Below, one piece after another: positions 47,201-58,776 of a stretch of DNA of 64,000 bases (positions are counted from its first letter, which is position 1; the number at the start of each line of letters is the position of its first letter). The notes beneath the pieces are model-generated. The model was not told where the DNA came from. It searched no databases and was given only the letters and a program-made list of their open reading frames with translations. The translations under genes were made by a program, and so were the position numbers. Where the stretch lies: assembly GCA_035582835.1 (NCBI GenBank), contig JAYKAV010003266.1, forward strand, positions 5,397,468-5,461,467, read 5' to 3'. Origin of the DNA: Phoebastria nigripes (taxonomy: Eukaryota; Chordata; Aves; Procellariiformes; Diomedeidae).

Positions 47201-50200
47201 TGATGTCTCATGATCCAGCCCTGGAGCTGTTGGTCCAGGGTTTCCTGATAGCTCCAGGAGGGTTCAGAGCTTGGACCCCAACCCAGCGGTCTGAGTCCCA
47301 ATAGCCTGTCAAGGGACACGTACCACTTTGCTTCACTTACCACACAAGGAGTTGACACAGACTCTGCCCTCGGGACATTGCGAGCATGAGGGTCCTTCCT
47401 TGTACGGCTTTCGGCCTTTCATATTACCCCTGGAAGCAGAAGACGCCAAGAAGAAGAAGGTGTGAGGAGAGGGGAAAACACCCATCCCAGTGAGGGGGTC
47501 TGATTCGACTGGAATATCCCAGTCAAGGCAAAACTCAGGATTAATGTTAAAAACAGGTCTTGGTCTCCTGCCACAGACTGTCAGTGCCGTTTACTCAACA
47601 GCCTGACCCCAAGGCTGCTAAAACCAGGGGAGACAGATCTGTGGACCAGATCCTTCACCACCCCCTAGAAGAGAGCAGTCGATGGGCATTTGGACACGTG
47701 ATTTTTGTCTCCCTTCTGCTCAAGACCCCTAAGAAGGTCAGCAGCAACTGGCCGCTCTTGTTGGTCTCACCAGCTCCAAGCAAGTGGTCCCCAAGCCTAG
47801 TCCCAGGGCTTCGCAAGCGGCCACCCACCTCTCCTCCCATGTCCAACCCTTCCTGCTGGTGCAAATGTGCTTCTCTGCCCCAAGNGACCACTGCTGCCGG
47901 TGGGGAAGAACAAGGCACAGAGCAGGGAACTGCCGGTTGTGCCCTCAGCTACTGCAGCATCAGCCCTGGGCAGCTCTCGGGGGGCAGCTCCCTCCTCAGG
48001 TCTGTGCCAGGAGCTGAACCAGACCTCAGCAGTCGCAATCACGGGCAAGGATCACCAGACAACCCTCCCTTCCTTTGTGACCAACCCAAGATAACAAAGG
48101 CCTTTCTTGGAATCGCTTTGCTTTTATTTCTGAATGAGGCCAAATCCCGCTCTGCTATAGGAACTGAAGGAAGGACATTTCCAGCACAGAAACCCCATCA
48201 AGATGCACCAAGCCACGCGAGGCATGGGACTTACGGGGGATAATAGTTGCAAACAAGCAGGTACATGTCCTCTGTTTCGATTCCGTCAATCTTCTCGCAA
48301 AACTTAGCCCCACAGCCGATCCGATGCGTGCTTGCCCAAACCACCTAAGGCAAAGACCAGGGGTGAAGGTGAGGTGACTGGGGAAAGGCAGACACCCTGT
48401 TGGCAACCTGTCCCCTGGCCTTGAAGGCTGCTCTGTCACCACAGCAGTGTCCCCCTCATCTCAGTGTGTGCCCCAGATCCCACATCCCCACGCTGCTTTA
48501 GCATTCAGGATCCTGCCCCTTGCCCCTGTCTGGACCACCTTCCCAACCTAGGGCTGCAGTGCACATATCCAAGTTCCACAGCTTTCCTACCATATAGTGT
48601 ACCCAGGTAGAGCATCACCATCTCTGCTTTGGTCCTGGAACCCTCCATACATCCATCCTCGTATTTACCACCACCATCTCTGCTCCTCCGTGCTCCCACC
48701 CAGGCTGTGAAGAAACACTGAGACCTCATATCTCTGCCTAAGACAAGCTGGCACCCAGCTCTGCCGAGTGGCCAAAAAGGGCTACAGAGCTTGTTTAAAA
48801 GAGGTCTTCTCTAAAAAGGCTGGTCATGGCTGACATCATGCCCAGGTCCTCCTGTATCACTGTGATTCCTGCCTGGTTCCCCATCCCTTTGCAAAGACTC
48901 TGGGAGGAGCTGGGGCTCTGGTACAGCTCCTTTCCCAACAACCCCAACCCTCTGCCCCACCAGCTCGGTACCTGGGTGTAGTGGCCACACATCTGCCCAG
49001 GGACACACGTGGAAGTCGTCAGGTTGTAGTATTTCTCCTCCCCGTTCCAGTCTTCTACGGCGAATTCCAGGTCCAGGGTTGGGGCCATAGCGAAGAGGTT
49101 TTCCCCCCGTCGTCCCCTCTCCTTGTTGTGGTCCCAGATGCACTTCTCTGCATAGGCTTGAGCAAAGGCCTCCAGCTCCGTATCCCAGCTCTGAAAGGAG
49201 CTCGGTGTCAGCATACGGAGAGGGACACTGGGCTCTCTGACATACACGAGGACACGTACCAAGGACCCATGGGCTGTCTGGCCACAACTTCCCCATTCAT
49301 GAGTAAAATTCAAATCCCTACCTGACATAGTCCTCAGGAGAGGGGAGCTCCACAGACAGGCGCAGCACAAACCAAACCTTAGCTTATAGTTCAAACAGGG
49401 GAAGGTCTGAAGTACAACTCTCACAACCGTGGCCAGAGCATCTCTATCATCATCATGGAGCATCCCTATCATCATCATGGAGCATCCTCAACTCAGCATG
49501 GAGAAACTGTGAAGTCGGATGGAAGAAGGCAGGAAACTCACCCCGGGTCACACAGGAGGGGGCCTGGGGACATCCCTCTTTGACCAGGGTGGGGATGGGA
49601 GGAGAGCGGGACACATCTTCCCTAGCAGCTGCACAGAGCCTGGGAGCACACGCTCCTGGGAAACATCATCTGTTTGCCTGGATCCAAGACACGGCCAGCC
49701 GGCTGCCTGCCAAGAGCCCCCTCCGGAGCGGCAGCGGCCCCGCCGCCAGCTGAGCCCACCGTCCCGCAGTCCCCCGCTGGCCGCGTTGATATGCAGGAGG
49801 AGGAGGAGGAAGAGGAGGAGGAGAGGTTTTCTCGCAGGGAGGCATACAGGGAACCCTGTGCCGCAGCTGTTTGGACCGTCCTTGCACCATTTGATGGAGA
49901 CAGCAGCTTTGCTTCTGCAGTGGGCTGGAAGGCAGCCCAGCAACTCGCCGATCCTAAGGGAGGACCTTCCTGGCCAGAGCCAGGGCTGGATCCAAAGGAG
50001 GACAGAGCATGGCCCCGATGCAGAGCACATCACCATCGGGGTGTTGAGGGGATGTGGACGGGCCCCTGAGCAGCAGCACAAAGGGACCGGGGGGAAGGCA
50101 ATGCTGAAATATCTGGATGGGGGCACAGAGTGTTGATTGACCTCCCACTGTGGCCTCAAGCCAGGCTGAGAGCGATGGCTGGAAACCCAGTTTGGGGAGC

Positions 50201-51919
50201 GCACGCCCCTCTCCCTCTAGCACGGGGCTGGGCTCCATAAACAGGGGACTCGCACCTGCAGGATTTGCCTCATTAAAAAAGAAAAGTGGCTTTAGGCTAT
50301 GTATCCCCCCCATCGCCTAACTATTTCCACAGCAACCAGATCCGTGTCCCAAACAGAAGCGCGGGGTGACCTCAGCCGGGCACGGTGCCACGGCAGCAGG
50401 TGAACTTGGAGGCGAAGACAGCCCAAGCAAATGTCCCGGGAGGGAGGCGAGGATGGCGCTCTCATGGAAAACCTCTACCAAGAAATTGTCAGGGCTGCTG
50501 TAAGCTAAGCATTTGTTGTGCTTCAAAAAAAAAGAAAAAAAAAAAAGCTTTTGGCGCTGGACTGCAAATGAGTCCTGTATGTTTAAGCAGAAACAAAGCA
50601 ACGCTGCAGAGGGGAGCATCTCAAAGCACACGATCTGCAATCAAAGCTTCAGCCGGGAGCAGCAGTCACTGGTTCAGAATTGCTGCTGGCTTAAGGACCC
50701 TGAGAGATTGTTTCCCTCAGGCGTTCTCTAAGACTTTGGTTCCAAAGCCCTTTATTCTCCAAGTTTTCTGTGCCTTGCTCTGGTAGGTGTCTGTGAGATC
50801 ATGGTGCTTAGGGTCCTCTCTCTGTCCCCTTTGAGTCTGAAGTCACTAGTCAGACCCCCTATACCTGAACATAGCTTTTTCCTTCATTTGCTTAGCAAGC
50901 TGCCATTTACCAGCCCACAAAGGTTTAATTCAGCCTGTGCAACTTTTGGGCCAGGCAGGGAAGTCTCCTCCAAGCACACCGTGACCGAAAGAACAAAGCA
51001 CTCCAACTATCCATGATAAACAGTTGTCCTCCTCCTCCACATGTGTTGCAAACAGTGAGAAAAATCACATGTGGTGCAAGATAAAACACGATAGCCAAAT
51101 TTTAATCAAATCAAGGGTCCAAATAAGACAAAAAGCAGCACTAGCTTGAGAGCTCATTTTTGCTGCCGCTGCAGCCACATGTGATGGTGGGCACCTGACT
51201 CAGTTTCCCCAAGCAAAATGGGACATCCCTCACCTCCAAGACAGCCATGCACAAGTCATGGTGGGGATTAGGAGAGTGATGGAAAGCCCAAATAACTGAA
51301 TGACCTGGTTGTCATGTTTGAAGTTGACGTTCCCTCCTATAGATAAAAGCCCATTCACCTGCAAAGGCAAATAAAATGCACCAGGTGATGCCCCACACAG
51401 CAGGATTCCCCCTCCAGCCCAGGGCAGCTGCTCATGGCAGTGTCTCACCTGCCTTTCCTCCCCATCACAAGGAGGTCCAGCGGGCACACACGTGAGGGAG
51501 AACTGCATCGCTCTCGCACAGAGCATCAGGGGACTCAGATCACACTTAGGAACTTCCACAAACAATCAAAGACAACTCTATAGGTGAAAGCAAACTCATC
51601 TCTTTAAAGGCAATTTAGGGAACCCCTTCCTTGATACCTGGTTGTAGCCCTACAGAAGAATTGCTCTGCCTCCCCTAAAGAAAACCCTGATCCCTCCTAG
51701 CATTAAGATTGAGGCTTGCACTACACAAACACCCTCTGACATTCCCCTGCAATAAAAGCCACTTACCATCTTCAGCATATCCATAGCAGGAGGAGAGACC
51801 TGGGAGCGGTATTTATTATGCCCATCCAAGATTATCTTCTTGTCTTCATCACTCAGGGACCAGCTCAGCTCCAGCACTGTGAGCAACAGGAAAACAGGAG
51901 GAAGACCTGAGCTCAGCAT
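44110..51919 (-). CDS. PI16: Peptidase inhibitor 16, CAP-domain protein (6 coding exons)
   Basis: PI16 is a CAP/CRISP-superfamily glycoprotein at the cell surface, known in mammals from fibroblasts, heart and regulatory T cells. Exons: 51767-51919, 48972-49190, 48235-48344, 47341-47429, 44634-46885, 44110-44252, all GT-AG. Residues 1-22 are a signal peptide. The CAP domain (about 24-163) carries GHNKYR, the cavity residues His72, Glu81, Glu97 and His121 (in GHYTQ), and the second signature VCNYYPPGN at 155-163. Next comes a short Cys-rich hinge (SCSQCPEGRVCVNSLC), then a Thr/Pro/Lys stalk, then a GPI-type tail. Estimated length is near 990 residues, against 463 in human; nearly all the excess is stalk. 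The N run in exon 5 breaks the frame. The gene converges with MTCH1, as in mammals. Confidence 0.93.
44634..46885 (-). CDS. PI16: PI16 stalk exon: giant Thr/Pro/Lys repeat array
   Basis: After EPTIEETTPAPVTTK the exon encodes a mucin-like repeat array. The proximal part uses units like TTLPTTTTAKPPPA and TTLPTTAKPRP; the distal part uses units like TTPKPTTTTTTAKPTP. It ends in about 150 non-repetitive acidic and Ser-rich residues (from TNPEPTETERPSPTEAT to FQTSLS), then donor CTCTCAG/GTAAGG. Thr and Ser density predicts heavy O-glycosylation and an extended rod holding the CAP domain off the membrane. The 421-N run (45,476-45,896) leaves the flanking frames out of register by one base, so the true repeat number is unknown. 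Confidence 0.85.
44860..46850. repeat. G/T-rich coding tandem repeat with assembly gap
   Basis: On the plus strand the PI16 stalk reads as long runs of GGTGTTGGCTTGGCTGTAGT-type units with few A or C bases. Successive units differ by small substitutions and by loss or gain of three to six codons, the pattern of a coding minisatellite. The array encloses the only large N run in the window. Confidence 0.85.
47341..47429 (-). CDS. PI16: PI16 coding exon 4, Cys-rich hinge
   Basis: It encodes GNMKGRKPYKEGPSCSQCPE, then GRVCVNSLC, matching the human CSQCPSGYHCKNSLC hinge in cysteine spacing. It joins the CAP domain to the stalk. Confidence 0.9.
48235..48344 (-). CDS. PI16: PI16 coding exon 3, C-terminal CAP domain
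   Basis: It encodes VVWASTHRIGCGAKFCEKID, then GIETEDMYLLVCNYYPP. It completes the CAP1 signature begun by HYTQ in the previous exon and carries the CAP2 signature, with cysteines at residues 135, 140 and 156. Confidence 0.92.
48972..49190 (-). CDS. PI16: PI16 coding exon 2, core of CAP domain
   Basis: It encodes residues 52-124, including AEKCIWDHNKERGRRGENLF and CVPGQMCGHYTQ. HNKERGRRGENLFA is identical in human PI16 except for the last variable positions, which separates it from GLIPR and CRISP relatives. An N-glycosylation sequon (Asn-Leu-Thr) lies at residue 107. Confidence 0.93.
49191..51766 (-). other. PI16: PI16 intron 1
   Basis: This 2.6 kb intron lies between the signal-peptide exon (donor ATG/GTAAGT) and the CAP core exon (acceptor CCTTTCAG). 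It contains a purine-rich trinucleotide stretch (GAGGAG, 49,795-49,825) and an A-rich run near 50,525-50,546. No other gene is visible. Confidence 0.8.
49440..49486. repeat. Short tandem duplication in PI16 intron 1
   Basis: Two copies of a unit of about 22 bases containing CTATCATCATCATGGAGCAT. Confidence 0.8.
51767..51919 (-). CDS. PI16: PI16 coding exon 1, signal peptide and CAP start
   Basis: It encodes 51 residues, from MLSSGLPPVFLLLTVLEL to SPPAMDMLKM. An in-frame ATG 26 codons upstream (51,997) falls before the probable transcription start. The chosen ATG is followed directly by the hydrophobic signal core, so 51,919 is the better start. Confidence 0.9.
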
Positions 51920-51966
51920 CGTGCAGCCAGCTTCTGCTCTTAGCAGCCCACGGCTCTGGCAGTCAG

Positions 51967-51973
51967 ATTTAAA
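51967..51973 (-). promoter_or_regulatory. PI16: Possible TATA-type element of PI16
   Basis: TTTAAAT on the minus strand sits about 50 bases upstream of the start codon, which would place transcription start near 51,940 with a very short 5' UTR. The surroundings are not a CpG island, consistent with a TATA-type, tissue-restricted promoter. Confidence 0.35.
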
Positions 51974-51999
51974 GCACCTCCCAAAAGCAAGGAACACCC

Positions 52000-54480
52000 A
52001 ACAGCTTGAAGATCGGGGAGGAAATGTATTTCTTTATTAGAGCAGAGTTTTGGAGCCACACGGTACACACCCATCTCACATATCAGCCTTGATGGAGGAG
52101 CAGCAGTACGGCTGGTGCCAACGAGTGTGCAGGGTCCACTCCCCGAGACAGACCCTGTGCCTGAATCGTAATCCCTGGANTGGTATTTTCATCCAAGCCT
52201 CTGCTGCTCCAAACCTCAGACATCCCCTTAGCCCTCAGTTACGGGTCCTCTCTTGTACCTCCTGTCCCTTTTCTCCTAAACTCTAATAATAATCCCTAAG
52301 CAACCAGCAAAGCCCTGTTTTACACAAGGGTCCTCCCCTGTCCCTGGAACGCAGCTGTATCTAGAAACAAAGGCAACAAGATGCAACTGCTGAGAAGAGT
52401 TTGCAGCATAGTAACTCTCCAGCTGGGAGTCAGAGCCCACCTTGTCCAGCCCCGTGTCTGTGCATTGGCCATGTTGGGGGGAAAGCAGTGGGCAGCTGAG
52501 GAACGGGTCCCCAGAGCTCCCCCAGCCTGCTGGGAAGGTGGGGGTAAGCAGAGAGTTGATGCCCCTTCCCTGTGCCATCAGGAGAAGGATGAGCAGGAGA
52601 GGAAGAACAGCATATAGAGCTGAAATTGCCCCAAAAAAGGGGAGTTGAGGGTCTATAAGCTGCCTTCAGGGCTGGATGGAATAACCAGCCATTAGCTCCG
52701 CAGGGACAGGCTGTGCTCCCTCCCCAGGCAGACACCTGGAGGGCTCAACATCAGGTGTCCCGAATCACCCCACCATGGAGACTGTCTGGCAGAGACCCTC
52801 CAGCCTGCCTGCAGCCTCTTCCTCCCCATCTGTGATTGTGCAAGCGCCCCGGCTCTGCTCCAGGAGCTGCCTTTGGGGATCGCAGGCTATTAGAAAGGAT
52901 CAGCGGGTGGGCAGCTCTGGCTAGCAGAGCCAAGTTAATCACACGCTGTCGGCTCTGCCTCCCCCCCTCCCCTCCCGGCTCCCCAGGCAATGCTTTGCCA
53001 TTTTTCCTTTTGCTTTGGACCACGCTGATCACCTCTTTTGCCACAATAGCTCTCCTACTGCCCCCCAAATCTCTTACCTCTGCATATTACCTTCTCCTTC
53101 ATTAGGTCCAGGGTCTACCATATTCTCAATAGTCCAACAGTTTCTGCAAGCAGGGTCTGAGGCTAACATCTCGACAGGCTATCTTCAACTCATCTGGTCA
53201 AACCAAAGGTTCCCGTTTATTGCTAAGGCGAACTGCAGGCCTGGAATCTGGGTCAAGGCAAACCTGTCTCCATCATGAGACACCTCAAAAGCTCCGCTGC
53301 TGCATCTCCAGAGACCTGGAGAAACAACTAGAAAGGATCAACACTGGCTCCAACTCCCGTCAGCCAGCTCATCGTGGCCTGGCTTACAAGGAACAAGGCA
53401 GTGCTGAGAAGACCCCAACGCACGTACTGCTCTCTGCAAATGTGATGCGGAGACAAAGGGCCAAGCTCCACGTAGCCCCTGGCACTACAGCATCCTGGCT
53501 AAGCCTCGCAGGAGATAGCGCAGCAACAAGGATTAAGGAGAATGGGACACACAGTGCATGTGGGGAAGAGAAAACAGCCCTGGAGGAGTCACAACCAAGA
53601 CACGTGGCTCATGGGGAAACGTGAGTAACAGCCGATGCATTCGGCAAGGTCAGGCGCGGCTGCTGGCAAAGGGGGTGCAGGGCCATTTCTCAACTCCCCA
53701 ACCTGCCCTGATGGCTCTTTCTGGAGCCAACGTCTGAAGCGTTGAGTTGAACAGCACAGGGTCCAAGCTCCACCCTGGAGCTGACAAGCTCATGTCCAGC
53801 CGGCATTAGGTAAGTGCATGAGGAATGCAGCTTTCCTTCTGCTCGCTCAAGGAACAGCCCGTCCACCGCACCCCCGGGGAGCCAGCAGCCTCAGCACAGG
53901 AGACAGGAGCCGCACACNGACACCTGACGGGGTGTGCAGGGTCTGGCTCAAGGCCGGTGGGCTCCAGAAAGACACAACTCTGCACTGCAGAAGCAACAAA
54001 GCCTGGTTTTCTACTGACTCACGTCTTGAGGGTCTTCAGCGTAGCGTCTCTGTGTCTAACGCATTGTCCTGGTAGTAGCGGGATCTTTCTCTCCTCTACT
54101 TGCCTGTTTTTATGACTCTGGAGGAGCTTATCGTCTTCTACCCCTCAAGGTTTGGCTGAAATAAGCTGAATTGTGAAGGAAGGACAGAGATTGTTATTAA
54201 GAAGAAAGGAGGGACAGGCAGAGCTGTTGCGTCAACTTTGTTTAGGGAACCAGGCTAAAACTGACAAAACATTTTCCAAAGTGTTTCTTTTGACATGTTC
54301 CAAACAACAGTGTTCTGCCTTTTCACTTAAAATGCATTTCCACTTAGAAAAAGTGCCCTAAAAAGGGTTAAATAACCCCTCAATCCCTCAATGGCAGACA
54401 TACAACATGAAAAGNAAAAAAAAACCAAAACAACAAAACAGGAAAGGGGAAAAGGTGCATTAACACTTGTATTTAATTGC
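52000..54480. other. Intergenic between PI16 promoter and C6orf89-like 3' end
   Basis: No exon, RNA gene or repeat of clear identity recognised. Overlapping open frames on both strands look like chance. Confidence 0.5.
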
Positions 54481-54498
54481 AAAAAGTAAAAACTTTTT

Positions 54499-54530
54499 TT
54501 TATTCTTCTTACATACAAATCTCATTTATT
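54499..54530 (-). terminator. Two poly(A) signals, C6orf89-like gene
   Basis: AATAAA occurs twice on the minus strand, at 54,525-54,530 and 54,499-54,504, in an AT-rich stretch typical of long vertebrate 3' UTR ends. Confidence 0.45.
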
Positions 54531-55936
54531 TACACACTTTACAGGCTTTTTCCAAGTATTTACAAAGTTTGCAATATATTAAATTATGACCATCCATAAA
54601 ATTCTGCATTAAGTGCATATTTACATTCTTTTTTTACCCACCACTGAATTTATAGTGTTCAGCATTGAAACAGTCTTTATGCATATATAGCTTTACTTCC
54701 CAGCACCCCTGAGCCTTTATAACATGCCTCCCCTTCCCCATAGACAAAGAGATAATGCTAAAAATAAATCACCTGTCATTTGTTTGAATCTCCAAAGCAA
54801 AGGGGAAGTCCAGCATCTCCCTTGTTTAACTCAGCAGGACAGTAAATCTATCCTTTACAAGAAGGAGTTTCCTGAAGAGGAGAATATATAGTTCTACACA
54901 TAAAATTTACGAAGCAGAGAAAGTTTGGTTTGCAGGAAGCAAGAGCTCTTTGTGCACCCACCGCAAGGCCCACCAAAATGGCCTCACCCCAGAAAGTGCT
55001 TGGTTCTCTTGGGGGCCACAGGGCTAAACGTGGACCACTGAGCCTGGGATTGGGCAGATCCTGCAAACGTCACTCCCCGGAGCAGCGTTACTGATGTGAA
55101 CACGGCGGTTTAAAGGCAGCATCACCCTTCTGAGATGCTGGAGTTTGTAGAGCTCGCATCTCTGGTAACAAGATGCTCTCCTGCTCCCCACCTCCTCTCA
55201 CTCGGGGTGTTCCCACGCTGCAAGCAGGACTTGCTGCGGAAGGGCGTGCAAGGCTTGCTGCTAGAAAGCCGGGGAGGCCAGCCACCAGAGAAGGGAGGTG
55301 CTTTGATCCAGCCCAGTAAAACCAGCTTCTCTGCCAGACCATTACAGCAAGAGGACTAGCGGGAGAAGCTAAAGGCCCAAGACTCCTGGGAAACCCGACC
55401 CTAGAAAGCTCTCCAGGGTTTCGCAAAGGGAGTTCGAGGCTGGGATCTGCAGAGCCACCTCAGGGAAATTTGTGTGTCCAATGCCAGTGGGGAGGAGAGA
55501 AGAAAAAAAAAAAGAAAAAAAAAAGGAAGAAAAGAAGGGAAAAAAAAAAAAAGAATCAATAGAAACTGGCAGCTTGGCTCCCGTAGGGGATGCTGATTTC
55601 CTGGTACTGAAGTACATAATAATACTCCTTTCTCCTCCTTTCAGTTACCCTGAGTTCAGGACTGAGAGCAACGGTCAATGACCCCTGCTTTTGGAAACCA
55701 GCTTTAAACCACGATCCGCCTGCCCAGCTGATGGGTGACAGCCCATCTTTCTAGCCTGACAAGTGAAGAAATGACCACTCAGCATCTCTGCCCACTGGGC
55801 TCTTGGGTAACACCGATTTCTGTGCCTCGCTAGTGTGATTTCAGAGCAGCTTTGCAGCCTCTGGGACATCGGGTGAGCAGGAGTCCATCTCCCAGCTCAC
55901 AGGCAAAGAGCTCTAAAGCACGCAAATAGTTTTAAA

Positions 55937-55938
55937 AA

Positions 55939-55987
<49 letters not shown>

Positions 55988-56030
55988 ACACAAAACAAAC
56001 AAAAAAAAAACAAACAAAAAAAACAAAAAA
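55937..56030. repeat. A homopolymer with CAAA/CACA tail
   Basis: Nearly 50 uninterrupted A, then ACACACAAAACAAAC-type units. On the transcribed strand it is a long U tract inside the inferred 3' UTR. Confidence 0.85.
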
Positions 56031-58776
56031 CGGGATGCATGCATTGACTGGGCACCCCACTGAGCCGGCCAGGGTGGGGAGTGGGGGAATGTCCAAACCA
56101 GAACATACGCTTGGATACGCGCAAGTGCCAAAGTGAAGCTAGAGGCGAGGGAGACCATGATGGGACACACACCCTCTGTGACTCATCCGATCACATGTGT
56201 CACTGCGATGCCTCAATAGCCGAGAAAATAGCCACATTCCCCCCAGTTCAGCCTCAGCAGATCACTAGGAGCTGCCAGGCTCTCTAGGGAAGTCACAGCC
56301 TCCTGCAGCCTTTGGAAAGGCTCTGTGAAGCCAGAGCCCTGGATGAGGAAGATGACCAGGGCTCACTTGCAGCCATTTGGCCAAGGTGTCAACACTTCCT
56401 TTTGGCCATCCTATTTTTGCCACTTTGGCTTCACCTCCGAGTTTTCCATCCTGGCTCCTCGCCCGCGTTGCGATGCAGAAGGCGTTAGCACTACTTCTCT
56501 GGCAGCGGAAGACAGGAGCTGCTCTAGAAGCCGTGCTACAGACTGGGGCTCCGCACTCAACAGCGGCTAGGGCCAAAAATGGGCTCTTTATCAGCAGAAG
56601 AATTGCCCTCCTGTTTTAGTTTAGCAGCTAATTCCTTACAGCTTTTGGAAGAGGAAGAGAAAATATACTGGAAGTTTAAAAACAAATGATGTAAACTCCA
56701 AAGGGAGCAAGGTTGGGACATATGCAATGTATCGCCTAGACACAGATCTGGAAACTTATGCAGAGACCATAAAGTGCACTTGGAAAGCTGAGCTGCAAAC
56801 AGTCCAGATTCACCATCTTCTGTCCAACCAGCTGCAAATCTTTGCAGAGGGGAGAAGCAATACGTGAGAGCACTTTTGCTAAATAGGCACAAACCTGCCC
56901 TAGAGCCCCCCTTTCCCCCCCGTAAACAGATCCCTTTACTCTGCTTCTTCCCAAAGGAGCCAGACAGCCACAATGGCTTAAGGGCGACTCACAAAATACA
57001 GGCATTTCACAGACACTTGAGAATTGTCTCCGCAGCTCTTTTACAAGTTACAGTCAAGGACACTTAGAAGTAACAGCCATCACCAAACCACCCACAATCT
57101 CAGCAATAACGGGTCCAGCAGGTTCTCTCNGTATGCATCTCTAAACAAATGCTCTACAGAAATGGATCAGGTACAAAACCAGTAAGAGGTGAAGTAACCT
57201 TGTTAGCCTTTGAATTTGACTTGAGAAGCTGCCAAAGTGTAAATAGCAACAGTCACTAACGAGGCCCTAATTCTGCCATCACCAAACTCCCGAATTTCCA
57301 TGAACTAAGACCCAGGCTTTAAGAGGAGGGAGAGGGGTGGTGTGTGTGTGTCTTGGCATGTACAAGATTGCATGTAGTGTCACAAGTGTAAAACACACCC
57401 CAAGCATTAACAATACTAGCAGAAGTCTTATTAATCCAGTTCCCTTTAATATTTTGCTACAAATTAAATTAGTCCTTTTCTGTCCTGAGAGAGGCAGGCT
57501 CTCCCCCTTTGGTTCTACTAGATCTGGCGCGTGTTGGTCCAGTGTCGAGGGCCAGGCACACAGACTGACACGGGTGCTGGACTTGTTCTTATTTGTTTAC
57601 AGGAGAAAAACAAGGGTTATGCATAGAAATGTTCGTAGCGTCAAGGCCTCAGACTAAATTCTTTGGAGCAGCAACTGTCCTCTGCCTTATCCTTGTACAG
57701 GAGCCAGACGTGGTCATCCCACTTGGCAGCTTTTGTCAGACCCTAACAAGATTAGTACGATGTTTGCTCCCATTTTCCTGGTCTTGCTCAAAAACAAAGG
57801 CTGGATAGACATTTTTCCAATCTGTCATTTTATGCGTACCTAAAATATTTACAGAGGAAAAGGTTCTCGCTCCTGAGAACAGAGTTAACTTGCTTTCAAA
57901 CAAAACCCCTCCCAATTCCATATTAACAAGTGTGAGAGTATGTCCTGAACCACAGCCCTGGCCTATGAGTTCAGCCTGACACATCTGTAAATGATCTTCA
58001 ACAGCAGGATCAGACCCAAAGGATCAGACTTGGAAGGGACCGCAGCATCCGCAGCCTGCAAACACTGAAACCGAGCCTCTCTCAGGGCATTGGATAAAGC
58101 AGTGCTCAAGCAACAGGAAGCATGCGAAGGCAGCTTGGAAAGGACTCAGGAAAAACCAATGTTCATTCTGAAGACAGAGTTCCAGGTCTGGAAGGAGTCG
58201 ATGCAAAAAAATGCCAGGGATGAGGAAGCTTTCAGGTGCTCCCATAGGTACCCTGGGCCGGGAACGCAGGCAGCACCTCTCAAAGCAAGGAGAGATGGGG
58301 TGGAGTTGGGACACATCACCAATTCATTCCCTTTATAGAGCTGGCCTGACAAGACAGGCTCAAAGCTTCCTCCTCAGGAGGAATGTACACAGAAATGTCA
58401 CACACCCCCTCCACTCCCAAACCCCCCAGGAAGTTTCAGAAGTGCCATAATCCACAAAGGACACAAGGTGAATCTCATCCTGAGAAATCCCTCTGTTGCT
58501 CCTGGAAAAAACCCTTTGCCGCAAACCCAGGGCTTACCTGAGGGGACAGGGAAGGTCATAAATAGCTTGCGCTTCTCCCAAAATACATTTGAGGAAAGGC
58601 AAAGAATTACCTCAAGGGTCAGGAAAACAGTAATTTTTAAACACTGTAAACATGCAGGGTGGCAAAGCTGCCTGCCCCAGTTGCCCCAGCTCTATCGCTT
58701 TCAAGACGTTGCCTTGGCTTCAAAGCTGAAAGTCTTCTTGTCCCGGAAACAGCTCTGTTTTCCCACCCTATCATCC

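Larger units (their letters stand above)
54490..58776 (-). other. Probable long 3' UTR of C6orf89-like gene
   Basis: From the stop codon to the paired poly(A) signals there is 4.3 kb with no recognisable exon. It includes A-rich runs at 55,500-55,553 and 55,937-55,986, with further (CAAA)-type units to about 56,030. A shorter UTR using an unnoticed signal is possible. Confidence 0.4.
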